NCBI RefSeq assembly: GCF_000702065.1
Contig: NZ_KL370857.1
Location: forward strand, 1 to 56,802
From: Kandleria vitulina DSM 20405
GTDB taxonomy: Bacteria > Bacillota_I > Bacilli_A > Erysipelotrichales > Coprobacillaceae
Length of the DNA stretch: 56,802 bases
Direction of reading: 5' to 3'
Shown: positions 43,129 to 50,347 of the stretch, one piece after another
Position numbering within the stretch: position 1 is the stretch's first letter
Layout: every line of letters starts with the position of its first letter
Program-made: the position numbers and the translations under genes
The notes under the pieces: generated by a model
What the model saw: the letters and a program-made list of their open reading frames with translations, nothing else
What the model was told of the DNA's origin: nothing
Database searches by the model: none

Positions 43129-45393
43129 GTGCCAAGAAAAAAAGCATCAAAGAAAAAGACAAACGTTGAAAAGAAAACTGTAGCTGAAACTAAGACAGTT
43201 TCTGCTAAAGCGAATGAAACAAAAGTTGAACTTAAAGAAGTTAAAGATAAATTAGATACAAAAAAAGAAGAAAAAGTAGTTAAGAAAGCTGCTGCTAAGA
43301 AAACTGTGAAAGAAACAAAAGCAGAAGAAAAGCCAGCTAAAAAAGCTGCTGTTAAAACTGTGAAAGAAACAAAAGCAGAAGAAAAGCCAGCTAAAAAAGC
43401 TGCTGTTAAGACTGTGAAAGAAACAAAAGCAGAAGAAAAGCCAGCTAAAAAAGCTGCTGCTAAGACTGTGAAAGAAACAAAAGCAGAAGAAAAGCCAGCC
43501 AAGAAAGCTGCTGCTAAGAAGACTGTAAAGGAAACAAAGGCAGAAGAAAAGCCAGCCAAGAAAGCTGCTGCTAAGAAGACTGTAAAAGAAACAAAGGCAG
43601 AAGAAAAGCCAGCTAAGAAAGCTGCTGCTAAGGAAACTGTAAAGGAAACAAAAGCAGAAGAAAAGCCAGCCAAGAAAGCTGCTGCTAAGAAGGCTGTAAA
43701 GGAAACAAAGGCAGAAGAAAAGCCAGCTAAGAAAGCTGCTGCTAAGAAGACTGTAAAGGAAACAAAAGCAGAAGAAAAGTCAGCCAAGAAAGCTGCTGCT
43801 AAGAAGACTGTAAAGGAAACAAAGGCAGAAGAAAAGCCAGCTAAAAAGGCTGTAAAAGAAACTAAAAAAGAAGAAAAACCAGTAGTTGAAGAAGTTAAGG
43901 TGGAACCAGTTATGGAAGAATATCATGAAGAACTTCCTCAGCCAAGAAGAAGTGTGGCATTTATTGGATCTGAATGTTATCCATTTGTGAAGACTGGTGG
44001 TTTAGGAGATGTTATGTATGCATTACCTAAAGCACTTGCTAAACAGAACTGTGATGTAAAGGTTATTCTACCTAGATATGCATGTATTCCAGAAGAATAT
44101 CAGAATAAGATGATCTATAGAGGATCATTTGATATGGATTTATGTGCTGATGGTAAATCATACTATGTTGGTATTATGGAATATGTATGGGATGGAGTTG
44201 TCTATGATTTCATTGATAACCAGGAATTCTTTACTGAAGGTAATCCATATACTAACTTAGTAGATGATATTCCTAAGTTCTGTTACTTTGGAAAAGCTGC
44301 TTTAGCTGCATTAAACTATATGAATTGGACTCCTGATGTTATTCATTGTCATGATTGGCAGGCAGGTCTTGTACCAATTTATTTAAGAGAAATGTTTAAT
44401 GATACACCATTATCACGTTCTAAGGTTGTAATGACTATTCATAACTTAAGATTCCAGGGTGTCTATAACATTGAAACATTCAAATATTGGACTAATTTAC
44501 CAGATTATGTCTTCAATAAGGATACATTAACTGTTAAGTGGTTGGATGCTAATATGTTAAAAGGTGGTTTAACATATGCTAATGCAATTACTACAGTATC
44601 AAATACTTACGCAGGAGAAATTCAGACTGAATTCTATGGTGAAGGATTAGATGCACATCTTAGATATCATTCAGGTAAATTAAGAGGTATTGTTAATGGT
44701 ATTGATTATGATATCTGGAACAGTGCTACTGATGATAAACTTGCAAGTAAGTATGATATTACGAATGTATTGGATAAGAAGAAAGAAAACAAGCGTGCTT
44801 TACAGGAAGAGCTTGGTCTTGAACAAGATGATCACAAGTTTGTGATTGGCTTGATTTCTAGATTAACTGATCAAAAAGGATTGGATCTAGTTAATGAAAT
44901 CATTCCTCAGGTAATGGATGAACATACACAGGTTGTTATCTTAGGAACTGGAGATCCTGCATATGAAGATTCATTCAGATATTATGAAAATGCTTATAAA
45001 GGAAACTTATGTTCAAATATCATGTATGATGAATCAAGAGCACACCGCATCTATGCCGGTGCTGATGCATTATTAGTGCCATCACAGTTTGAACCATGTG
45101 GATTAACTCAGTTAATCGCTATGCACTATGGTACAGTGCCTATCGTAAGAGAAACTGGTGGATTAAAAGATACAGTTGAACCTTATGATGTAAACTATAA
45201 CTCAGGTAATGGATTCACATTTGATCGTTATGAATCAGGATTATTGCTTGATGCTATTAATAGAGCTAAAACATTCTATTTCACAAATAGATGGTGCTTT
45301 GATGAAATGGTTCAGAGAAATATGGCAAAAGATGTTTCTTGGGAAAATTCTGCAAAGCAGTATAGAGAGTTATATGTTGAATTAACTAAATAA
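43129..45393 (+). CDS. glgA: Glycogen synthase with a long Lys/Ala/Glu repeat N-terminal extension
   Basis: 754 residues. Residues about 275-754 are a full GlgA (GT5): RRSVAFIGSECYPFVKTGGLGDVMYALPK with the KTGGL ADP-glucose motif, HCHDWQAGLVPIYL, VNGIDYDIWNS, and LLVPSQFEPCGLTQLIAMHYG. It extends alpha-1,4-glucan from ADP-glucose. Residues 1-270 are an added low-complexity domain: ten near-identical units of TVKETKAEEKPAKKAAAKK plus one degenerate unit. Start: GTG 43129, eight bases after GGGAGG; a GTG at 43120 overlaps that site. No other glg gene is adjacent. Confidence 0.93.
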   Translation: MPRKKASKKKTNVEKKTVAETKTVSAKANETKVELKEVKDKLDTKKEEKVVKKAAAKKTVKETKAEEKPAKKAAVKTVKETKAEEKPAKKAAVKTVKETKAEEKPAKKAAAKTVKETKAEEKPAKKAAAKKTVKETKAEEKPAKKAAAKKTVKETKAEEKPAKKAAAKETVKETKAEEKPAKKAAAKKAVKETKAEEKPAKKAAAKKTVKETKAEEKSAKKAAAKKTVKETKAEEKPAKKAVKETKKEEKPVVEEVKVEPVMEEYHEELPQPRRSVAFIGSECYPFVKTGGLGDVMYALPKALAKQNCDVKVILPRYACIPEEYQNKMIYRGSFDMDLCADGKSYYVGIMEYVWDGVVYDFIDNQEFFTEGNPYTNLVDDIPKFCYFGKAALAALNYMNWTPDVIHCHDWQAGLVPIYLREMFNDTPLSRSKVVMTIHNLRFQGVYNIETFKYWTNLPDYVFNKDTLTVKWLDANMLKGGLTYANAITTVSNTYAGEIQTEFYGEGLDAHLRYHSGKLRGIVNGIDYDIWNSATDDKLASKYDITNVLDKKKENKRALQEELGLEQDDHKFVIGLISRLTDQKGLDLVNEIIPQVMDEHTQVVILGTGDPAYEDSFRYYENAYKGNLCSNIMYDESRAHRIYAGADALLVPSQFEPCGLTQLIAMHYGTVPIVRETGGLKDTVEPYDVNYNSGNGFTFDRYESGLLLDAINRAKTFYFTNRWCFDEMVQRNMAKDVSWENSAKQYRELYVELTK
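43282..43860 (+). repeat. Coding tandem repeat, about ten units of 54-57 bp
   Basis: Encodes KKAAAKKTVKETKAEEKPA units. Units differ mainly by 3-bp indels (AAVK versus AAAKK) and silent changes such as AAA/AAG, so the array is young and kept in frame. The opposite strand shows a 227-codon open frame that is only a shadow of the repeat. Confidence 0.9.
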
Positions 45394-45395
45394 CA

Positions 45396-45479
45396 AAAGA
45401 ACTGATGTCAGCTATGCTGATATCAGTTCTTTTTTGTTTATAAAGCAATAAAAAAACCCGTAGGGGAACGGGTTTTTTT
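45396..45479 (+). terminator. Two tandem terminators after glgA
   Basis: First stem 45396-45412 with 45416-45433 (one-base bulge) and a T run; second stem AAAAAACCCGT (45451-45461) with ACGGGTTTTTTT (45468-45479). Confidence 0.9.
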
Positions 45480-45511
45480 ATTTTAAATAAATTAAAGGGA
45501 AGGGAAATTTT

Positions 45512-45601
45512 ATGTTTGTATTTGTCGACTTCTCTATCGACAAGTACATAATACTTAATGAATGTGAAGTGAATATGAACAAAAGAATTAATTTCATTTA
45601 G
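45512..45601 (+). CDS. Doubtful 29-residue ORF
   Basis: ATG 45512 after GGGAAGGGAAA opens 29 codons (MFVFVDFSIDKYIILNECEV..). A 7-bp inverted repeat TTGTCGA/TCGACAA (45521-45542) lies within. No hydrophobic or other distinctive character; it may be a chance frame in the gap between glgA and rpiB. Confidence 0.2.
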   Translation: MFVFVDFSIDKYIILNECEVNMNKRINFI

Positions 45602-45664
45602 GTACTTTCCTTGACGTGATACTCATCCATGATAAAATTGGACTTGTAAAGGAGTGGTTCAGAA

Positions 45665-46126
45665 ATGAAAATTGCGATGGCAAATGATCATGCTGGTACA
45701 CGCATGAAAAATGAAGTAAAGAAACTACTAGAAGATATGGGACATGAAGTATTAGACTTTGGTACATTTGATGAAGAATCATGTGACCTTTCTGACTTTG
45801 TATATCCTGCTGCTCTTGCGGTAGCTAAAGGTGGATGCGAGAGAGGTATCTTTGTCGATGGTGTTGGCTATGGTAGTGCTCTTATTGCCAATAAGATAAA
45901 TGGCGTTTACGCAGCAGTATGCCAGGATCCATTCTGTGCAAAGCTAGCACGTGAACATACTGATTCCAATGTTCTTTGTATTGGTGCAAAGATTATCGGA
46001 GATATGATGGCAAGTGAAATTGTTAAAACTTGGATGACAACTGATGCTCTTACTGAAGAAAAGTATACAAGAAGAGTTCAGAAGGTTAAGGATATCAACG
46101 ACAAACATTGTGTAAAGATTAAATAG
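45665..46126 (+). CDS. RpiB/LacAB-family sugar-phosphate isomerase
   Basis: 153 residues. MKIAMANDHAGTRMKNEVKK start, YPAALAVAKGGCERGIFVDGVGYG, NGVYAAVCQDPFCAKLAREH and NVLCIGAKIIG align with RpiB. The usual CGTGIG active-site loop reads DGVGYG here: the catalytic cysteine of typical RpiB enzymes is an Asp. So the reaction may still be aldose-ketose isomerisation, but ribose-5-phosphate as substrate is not assured. Promoter TTGACG-N16-TAAAAT near 45612. Monocistronic. Confidence 0.85.
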   Translation: MKIAMANDHAGTRMKNEVKKLLEDMGHEVLDFGTFDEESCDLSDFVYPAALAVAKGGCERGIFVDGVGYGSALIANKINGVYAAVCQDPFCAKLAREHTDSNVLCIGAKIIGDMMASEIVKTWMTTDALTEEKYTRRVQKVKDINDKHCVKIK

Positions 46127-46161
46127 AGGCTGTGAAGAATATTCTTCACAACCTCTTTTTT
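46126..46161 (+). terminator. Terminator after the RpiB-like gene
   Basis: About 15-bp stem GAGGCTGTGAAGAAT (46126-46140) with ATTCTTCACAACCTC, one mismatch, then six T. Confidence 0.9.
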
Positions 46162-46184
46162 GTTCATAATAAATAGTTGTCGTA

Positions 46185-46466
46185 TTAAAGTGTGATAATG
46201 AAATATAGAGGAAGAAGTATCATTAAGAGTAATATGAAACTCACCACTAACAATTCAATTCTTCCTTTTATTTCACCTTTCTTGTTGTATTCTTCAATGA
46301 TGGAGAAAATCCATCTTACAAGTGAAACTAGAAAGAATGTTAATAATACAATGTTAAGGATTGAATCTACTAATTGGTTATTATTGATCATTGTAGCTAT
46401 CATTGTTAATACAATAAGGGAATAAAAAGCTTTATCAAATAGGGATGCTTCTATGATTTTTTTCAA
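46185..46466 (-). CDS. Small membrane protein with TTG start
   Basis: 93 residues: KKIIEASLFDKAFYSLIVLTMIAT, then hydrophobic segments LNIVLLTFFLVSLVRWIFSI and ELLVVSFILLLMILLPLYFIITL, three helices in all. The TTG at 46466 lies eight bases after AAGGAGG; the longer frame from 46595 overlaps the upstream gene and has no ribosome site. Family unknown. Follows the EEP-family gene by 43 bases on the same strand. Confidence 0.6.
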   Translation of the reverse strand: MKKIIEASLFDKAFYSLIVLTMIATMINNNQLVDSILNIVLLTFFLVSLVRWIFSIIEEYNKKGEIKGRIELLVVSFILLLMILLPLYFIITL

Positions 46467-46509
46467 AGTTTCTTCCTCCTTAAGTACATTTACCAATGCT
46501 ATAACATGT

Positions 46510-47358
46510 TTATAGATCTGTATCGATGAAGATAGGATAATGATCAGACATTGAATCAAGTTCATGTATAGACAAATCATAGAAGTGATTGACACTCTTT
46601 TCTGTAGAGAAGATGTGATCTCTCATTGGGGTGTGTTGTCTTCTGCCTTTTCCATGATGATATTCAGTAGTGTTATAACGGGCATCCGTTAGTGCTGAGG
46701 ATAAGTAATCATAAATTTCACTGGCATCACCGAATCGTTCTTTTCCAAGTCTTTCTTTAGCATTGAAGTCTCCGCCAATGTATATTGGACATTGATACTT
46801 TTTAAGTTCTGATACAAGCTTTATAAGTTCTTTAGCTTGGGATTTCATGATCTTGAGATCTTTGTTCATTGTTCTTGGGAAGATGAGACTTAGATGTGTG
46901 CTTATGACTATAAATGTTTTATGGGTGGACTTATCTTCAAATATGGCGTATGTCATACGTCTTGTTTGAGGGATGAGCCCTTTTTTAAAACGAATACTCT
47001 TGCTAAAACGTAAAATGAAACGATCAGAGTCATAGATGAGATTTGTCATTCTTACAGAAATATAAGAGCGTAAAGGCTGAACAATACGATAACGCTTAGG
47101 CAGATGCCTTGATAAAATACAAAACCACGACATACACATCTCCTGTACGCATAAGACATCGGGGGATGTCTTATCAACGAGTGAGAGAAAAAGTGAAGCG
47201 CGAGGCTTGACTGGGCGACCGCCCCAAGCCTTATAGCGTACAAGAAGATTGGTAGACATGATGCGTAGTTGTGATGTTTTTTTGATATTAGGAAGATCGT
47301 GATTTATTAGTCTTATATGTGAACGTATGAAATAATTTAGTAAGTAAAAAGTTATCAT
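46510..47358 (-). CDS. Endonuclease/exonuclease/phosphatase-family hydrolase
   Basis: 282 residues. EEP-fold motifs: RIMSTNLLVRYKAWGG, DVLCVQEMCMSW (catalytic Glu), FIVISTHLSLIF, IYIGGDFNAKERLG (Asp/Asn), MRDHIFST and SDHYPIFIDTDL (final His). Metal-dependent phosphodiesterase/phosphatase; substrate could be DNA, lipid headgroup or sugar phosphate. A short hydrophobic N terminus (MITFYLLNYFI) may associate with the membrane. GAGGTG before the ATG. Confidence 0.85.
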   Translation of the reverse strand: MITFYLLNYFIRSHIRLINHDLPNIKKTSQLRIMSTNLLVRYKAWGGRPVKPRASLFLSLVDKTSPDVLCVQEMCMSWFCILSRHLPKRYRIVQPLRSYISVRMTNLIYDSDRFILRFSKSIRFKKGLIPQTRRMTYAIFEDKSTHKTFIVISTHLSLIFPRTMNKDLKIMKSQAKELIKLVSELKKYQCPIYIGGDFNAKERLGKERFGDASEIYDYLSSALTDARYNTTEYHHGKGRRQHTPMRDHIFSTEKSVNHFYDLSIHELDSMSDHYPIFIDTDL

Positions 47359-47381
47359 AAATACACCTCAAAATTAATTTT

Positions 47382-47446
47382 AAACAATTAGAAATACAAA
47401 AGCAAAAAAATTTCTAATTGTTTATTGTTATGAAAACACATATAAT
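47382..47446 (+). promoter_or_regulatory. Promoter with 14-bp inverted repeat before Big2-Ltp gene 1
   Basis: Perfect 14-bp inverted repeat (47382-47395 with 47410-47423). The -35 TTGTTT (47418-47423) is inside the right arm and TATAAT (47441-47446) follows at 17 bases. The layout, an operator arm covering the -35, is the same as at 5150-5206 although the sequence differs. Confidence 0.7.
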
Positions 47447-47470
47447 AAACAAATAGAGGAGGGAATATTT

Positions 47471-48076
47471 GTGAAGTTATTAAAATCGTTTATTGTTGCT
47501 TTAGCATTACTTACTGCAGTTACTGTAGTATTGCCTAATCAGGTTGTTAATGTAGAAGCAAAGACTTCAATGAAAAGAACAATTTATGTGGGACAGACAT
47601 TGAAGCTTTATGTTATTGGTGTTAAAAAGAAGAAAGTAAAATGGAGATCTACTAACAAGAAAGTAGCTAAAGTCTCTAAAAAAGGGAAAGTAAAAGGTTT
47701 AAGACCTGGTAAAGCTACTATTATTGCTAAGGTTGGTAAGAGATCATTAAAATGTAAGCTTACTGTTAAGAAGAGAAAACCAACAGTTACAGCTGGACAG
47801 AGAAATGCGTTAGCAAGAGCTAAATACGTTCTTCAGAATTATCCAGTATCAAGAGAATTATTAAGGGATCAGCTTGTTGCAGATAAATATAATTCACAAG
47901 AAATTCAGTATGCATTAGATCATTGTGGTGCTAACTGGAATGAACAGGCATACAAGTGCGCTCAGTTCTACGTGAATAGATACACATTATCTAAAGAACA
48001 GTTGATCGAATGTCTTGTAAGAGTTAAATTTACTCGTGAACAAGCTATTTATGGCGCAAATAGAGCTTATAAATAA
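47471..48076 (+). CDS. Secreted Big2-Ltp protein, paralogue 1 of 4
   Basis: 201 residues. Signal peptide MKLLKSFIVALALLTAVTVV..VEA-KT (cleavage near residue 31, no lipobox). Residues about 37-103: a lysine-rich Big2-like domain (TIYVGQTLKLYV, KKVKWRSTNKKVAKVSKKGK, GKATIIAKVG). Residues about 112-201: two Ltp-type repeats (QRNALARAKYVLQN.., REQLVADKYNSQEIQYALDHC-like, then YKCAQFYVNRYTLSKEQLI and FTREQAIYGANRAY). Ltp repeats occur in the superinfection-exclusion lipoprotein of Streptococcus phage TP-J34. GTG start, GAGGAGGG site. Predicted to be surface-attached or secreted; function inferred. Confidence 0.8.
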   Translation: MKLLKSFIVALALLTAVTVVLPNQVVNVEAKTSMKRTIYVGQTLKLYVIGVKKKKVKWRSTNKKVAKVSKKGKVKGLRPGKATIIAKVGKRSLKCKLTVKKRKPTVTAGQRNALARAKYVLQNYPVSRELLRDQLVADKYNSQEIQYALDHCGANWNEQAYKCAQFYVNRYTLSKEQLIECLVRVKFTREQAIYGANRAYK

Positions 48077-48106
48077 GATATGGAACATTGTTTCATATCT
48101 TTTTTT
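48076..48106 (+). terminator. Terminator after Big2-Ltp gene 1
   Basis: Stem AGATATG with CATATCT (48094-48100), seven T after it. Confidence 0.7.
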
Positions 48107-48109
48107 ATA

Positions 48110-48152
48110 CACATATATTGTGAATCAAAAATGATAATTCACAATATATGTG
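48110..48152. promoter_or_regulatory. 16-bp perfect inverted repeat before Big2-Ltp gene 2
   Basis: CACATATATTGTGAAT (48110-48125) with ATTCACAATATATGTG (48137-48152), 11-base loop. Contains TGTGAAT and ATTCACA, the half-sites that recur between the other genes of this cluster. Lies in the promoter region of gene 2. Confidence 0.7.
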
Positions 48153-48202
48153 ATAAACTGTTTATATTGTTTATTGGGAAATTTATTTTAAGGAGAAAGC
48201 TT

Positions 48203-48808
48203 ATGGGAAGAACAATGAAGTCAGTTTTTATTTCATTGATATTATTAATGATGTTTACTTGTAATGTAGAAGCAGCTTCAATTAGGTTAAGTAGAAAGAA
48301 ACTTTCAATAAAAGTAGGACAGACTGTTACATTAAAAGTAAGAGGTGCTAAAAAGAAGAAAGTGAAGTGGAAGTTAACAAATAAGAATATTGTTAAACTT
48401 AATAATAAAGGTAAAATAACAGGAATAAAGGTAGGGAAGACAACTGTTATTGCAAGAATTGGGAAGAAATCATTAAGATGTCAGGTGAGTGTAAGAAAGA
48501 TAGCTTCAAAAATGACAGCAGCTCAAAGATATGCAATAGAAAGTGCTAAAAGTTATTTAAGTTTTATGGCTTTTTCAAAAGAAGGATTAAAGAGTCAGCT
48601 TCGTTATGAGAAGTATAGTGAAAAGGATGCTCAGTATGCAGTAGATCATTGTGGAGCTGATTGGTATGAACAGGCTTATAAATGTGCTAAGGGCTACATG
48701 GAAGATAATAGTCTATCTAGAAGTGAATTGATTGATCAGCTTATATATGAAGGATACAGTCCTGAACAGGCCATCTATGGTGTGAATAGAGTTCTATGGT
48801 GTGAATAG
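48203..48808 (+). CDS. Secreted Big2-Ltp protein, paralogue 2 of 4
   Basis: 201 residues from ATG 48203 after AAGGAGAAAGC; the open frame to 48080 crosses the inverted repeat. Signal peptide MKSVFISLILLMMFTCNVEA with cleavage before ASIRLS. Big2-like domain (KLSIKVGQTVTLKVRG, KKVKWKLTNKN, GKTTVIARIG) and two Ltp repeats (QRYAIESAKSYLSFMAFSKE.., AQYAVDHCGADWYEQAYKCA, SRSELIDQLIYEGYSPEQAI). The most divergent Big2 part of the four. The 3' end has an exact 19-bp tandem duplication that changes the last residues to VLWCE. Confidence 0.8.
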   Translation: MGRTMKSVFISLILLMMFTCNVEAASIRLSRKKLSIKVGQTVTLKVRGAKKKKVKWKLTNKNIVKLNNKGKITGIKVGKTTVIARIGKKSLRCQVSVRKIASKMTAAQRYAIESAKSYLSFMAFSKEGLKSQLRYEKYSEKDAQYAVDHCGADWYEQAYKCAKGYMEDNSLSRSELIDQLIYEGYSPEQAIYGVNRVLWCE

Positions 48809-48811
48809 AGT
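48774..48811 (+). repeat. 19-bp tandem duplication at the end of Big2-Ltp gene 2
   Basis: TCTATGGTGTGAATAGAGT occurs twice back to back (48774-48792, 48793-48811). As 19 is not a multiple of three, the second copy is read in another frame and brings a new stop. Confidence 0.85.
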
Positions 48812-48816
48812 TTTTA

Positions 48817-48844
48817 GGTAAAATGGAAACATTTTACCTTTTTA
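48817..48844 (+). terminator. Terminator after Big2-Ltp gene 2
   Basis: Perfect 9-bp stem GGTAAAATG (48817-48825) with CATTTTACC (48830-48838), GAAA tetraloop, T run. Confidence 0.85.
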
Positions 48845-48881
48845 TATAGAAAAATGAATAGAGAATTTGAAAGATATATAT

Positions 48882-48910
48882 TTGACTATACTTACTAAAA
48901 AAGATACTAT
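48882..48910 (+). promoter_or_regulatory. Promoter for Big2-Ltp gene 3
   Basis: TTGACT (48882-48887), 17-base spacer, TACTAT (48905-48910), upstream of ATG 48948. Confidence 0.65.
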
Positions 48911-48947
48911 ATTATCAATAGTATATATAGGAAAATTGGAGGGTATT

Positions 48948-49553
48948 ATGAAGAGATTTATTAAATCATTTATGATCGCATTGGCATTAATAACTGCAGT
49001 TACTGTAGTGTTGCCTAATCAGGTTGTTAATGTAGAAGCAAAGACTTCAATGAAAAGAACAATTTATGTGGGACAGACATTGAAGCTTTATGTTATTGGT
49101 GCAAAGAAGAAAAAAGTAAAATGGAGATCTAGTAACAAGAAAGTAGCTAAGGTTTCTAAAAAAGGGAAAGTAAAAGGTTTAAGACCTGGTAAAGCTACTA
49201 TTATTGCTAAGGTTGGTAAGAGATCATTAAAATGTAAGCTTACAGTTAAGAAAAGACCTGCTGGAAGTAATCTATCAGCAGGACAGAGAAATGCTTTAGC
49301 AAGAGCCAAAAGCTATTTAGATTTAATGGCTTTCTCAAAGCAGGGATTAAAAGATCAACTTGTATTTGATGGATTTAGTAATAGCGATGCTCAGTTTGCA
49401 GTAGACCACTGCGGTGCAAACTGGTATGAACAGGCAGCAAGATCGGCAAGAGAATATGCTAAATATGCGTATTCTAGAAATGATCTGATTGAACAATTGG
49501 TTTATATTAAATTTACTAATGATCAGGCTGTCTATGGTGTAAATAGACTTTAA
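48948..49553 (+). CDS. Secreted Big2-Ltp protein, paralogue 3 of 4
   Basis: 201 residues from ATG 48948 after TTGGAGGG. Signal peptide MKRFIKSFMIALALITAVTV ending VEA-KT. The signal peptide end and Big2 domain are nearly identical to paralogue 1 even at the DNA level (about 48990-49250 against 47510-47770). The Ltp part differs and is closer to paralogues 2 and 4 (KSYLDLMAFSKQGLKDQLVF, AQFAVDHCGANWYEQAARSA, FTNDQAVYGVNRL). Chimeric look suggests recombination between paralogues. Confidence 0.8.
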   Translation: MKRFIKSFMIALALITAVTVVLPNQVVNVEAKTSMKRTIYVGQTLKLYVIGAKKKKVKWRSSNKKVAKVSKKGKVKGLRPGKATIIAKVGKRSLKCKLTVKKRPAGSNLSAGQRNALARAKSYLDLMAFSKQGLKDQLVFDGFSNSDAQFAVDHCGANWYEQAARSAREYAKYAYSRNDLIEQLVYIKFTNDQAVYGVNRL

Positions 49554-49557
49554 TATG

Positions 49558-49594
49558 AAAAGACTGAAACACAGTATGTGATTCAGTCTTTTTT
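49558..49594 (+). terminator. Terminator after Big2-Ltp gene 3
   Basis: 11-bp stem AAAAGACTGAA with TTCAGTCTTTT, then TTT; just after the stop codon. Confidence 0.75.
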
Positions 49595-49617
49595 ATATTC
49601 ACATTAATTGTGAATAT
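49595..49617. promoter_or_regulatory. Palindrome ATATTCACA-N5-TGTGAATAT
   Basis: 9-bp arms, 5-base centre, between Big2-Ltp genes 3 and 4. Same TTCACA-N5-TGTGAA core as at 50348 and 50388. A second hairpin GTATGCT-GAG-AGCATAC (49648-49664) and a half-site TTGTGAAT (49669-49676) lie between it and the -10 TATAAT (49686-49691). Confidence 0.65.
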
Positions 49618-49716
49618 AAAAACAGTAATCACCTCATATGTGCATGAGTATGCTGAGAGCATACCAAATTGTGAATAAGAATAACTATAATAATTAGTAT
49701 CTAAGGAGGACGTATT

Positions 49717-50316
49717 ATGAAGGAAACAATAAGCAGATTTTTGGTTATTTTAGCTACTGTAATGGCATTAACTGTTCCAGTAAATGCTGCCACAATGAAG
49801 CTTAATAAGAAGAAAGCTACAATTTATGTAGGACAAGCACTTACATTAAAAGTAAAAGGGAAAAAGAAGAAAGTTAAGTGGAAATCTACTAATAAGAAAG
49901 TAGCTAAAGTTAATAAAAAAGGTAAAGTTACTGGTTTAAAGGCTGGTAAAGCTACTATTATTGCGAAGGTTGGTAAGAAATCTTTAAAATGTAAGGTTAC
50001 TGTTAAGAAAGTAGCAAAAAAAAGATTAACTTCGGGTCAAAGAAATGCGTTAGGGAAAGCTAAAAGTTATTTATCTTTGATGGCTTTTTCAAAGGAAGGT
50101 CTAAAAAAACAGTTACTCTTTGAAAAATTTAGAGAAGCAGATGCACAATATGCAGTAGATCATTGTGGTGCTAATTGGTATGAACAAGCTTATAAAAGTG
50201 CAAAGAGTTATTTGTCATTTATGTCATTTTCTGAAGATGAATTAATTAACCAATTGGAGTTTGATGGATTTACATATGATCAAGCTGTCTATGGTGCTGA
50301 TAGAGCCTATGCTTAA
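49717..50316 (+). CDS. Secreted Big2-Ltp protein, paralogue 4 of 4
   Basis: 199 residues. Signal peptide MKETISRFLVILATVMALTV ending VNA-AT. Big2-like domain, very basic (ATIYVGQALTLKVKGKKKKV, KKVAKVNKKGKVTGLKAGKA), and two Ltp repeats (QRNALGKAKSYLSLMAFSKE, AQYAVDHCGANWYEQAYKSA, KSYLSFMSFSEDELINQL, FTYDQAVYGADRAY). CTAAGGAGGA precedes the ATG. It is the copy next to tracrRNA/cas9. Net charge strongly positive in the Big2 part, which could bind teichoic acids (inference). Confidence 0.8.
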   Translation: MKETISRFLVILATVMALTVPVNAATMKLNKKKATIYVGQALTLKVKGKKKKVKWKSTNKKVAKVNKKGKVTGLKAGKATIIAKVGKKSLKCKVTVKKVAKKRLTSGQRNALGKAKSYLSLMAFSKEGLKKQLLFEKFREADAQYAVDHCGANWYEQAYKSAKSYLSFMSFSEDELINQLEFDGFTYDQAVYGADRAYA

Positions 50317-50320
50317 TTTA

Positions 50321-50346
50321 ATCACTCTTAAGGGAGTGATTTTTTT
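50321..50346 (+). terminator. Terminator after Big2-Ltp gene 4
   Basis: Stem ATCACTC (50321-50327) with GAGTGAT (50334-50340) and six T. Confidence 0.75.
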
Positions 50347-50347
50347 A

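Noticed and set aside
43104-43787. Long minus-strand open frame (227 codons, repeats of GFSSAFVSFTV) opposite glgA
   Set aside because: It is the mirror of the in-frame Lys/Ala/Glu codon repeat; no ribosome site or promoter, and it lacks an independent coding signal.
43282-43860. Regular repeats that could be mistaken for a CRISPR array
   Set aside because: Units are coding, directly adjacent with no unique spacers, and keep the glgA frame.
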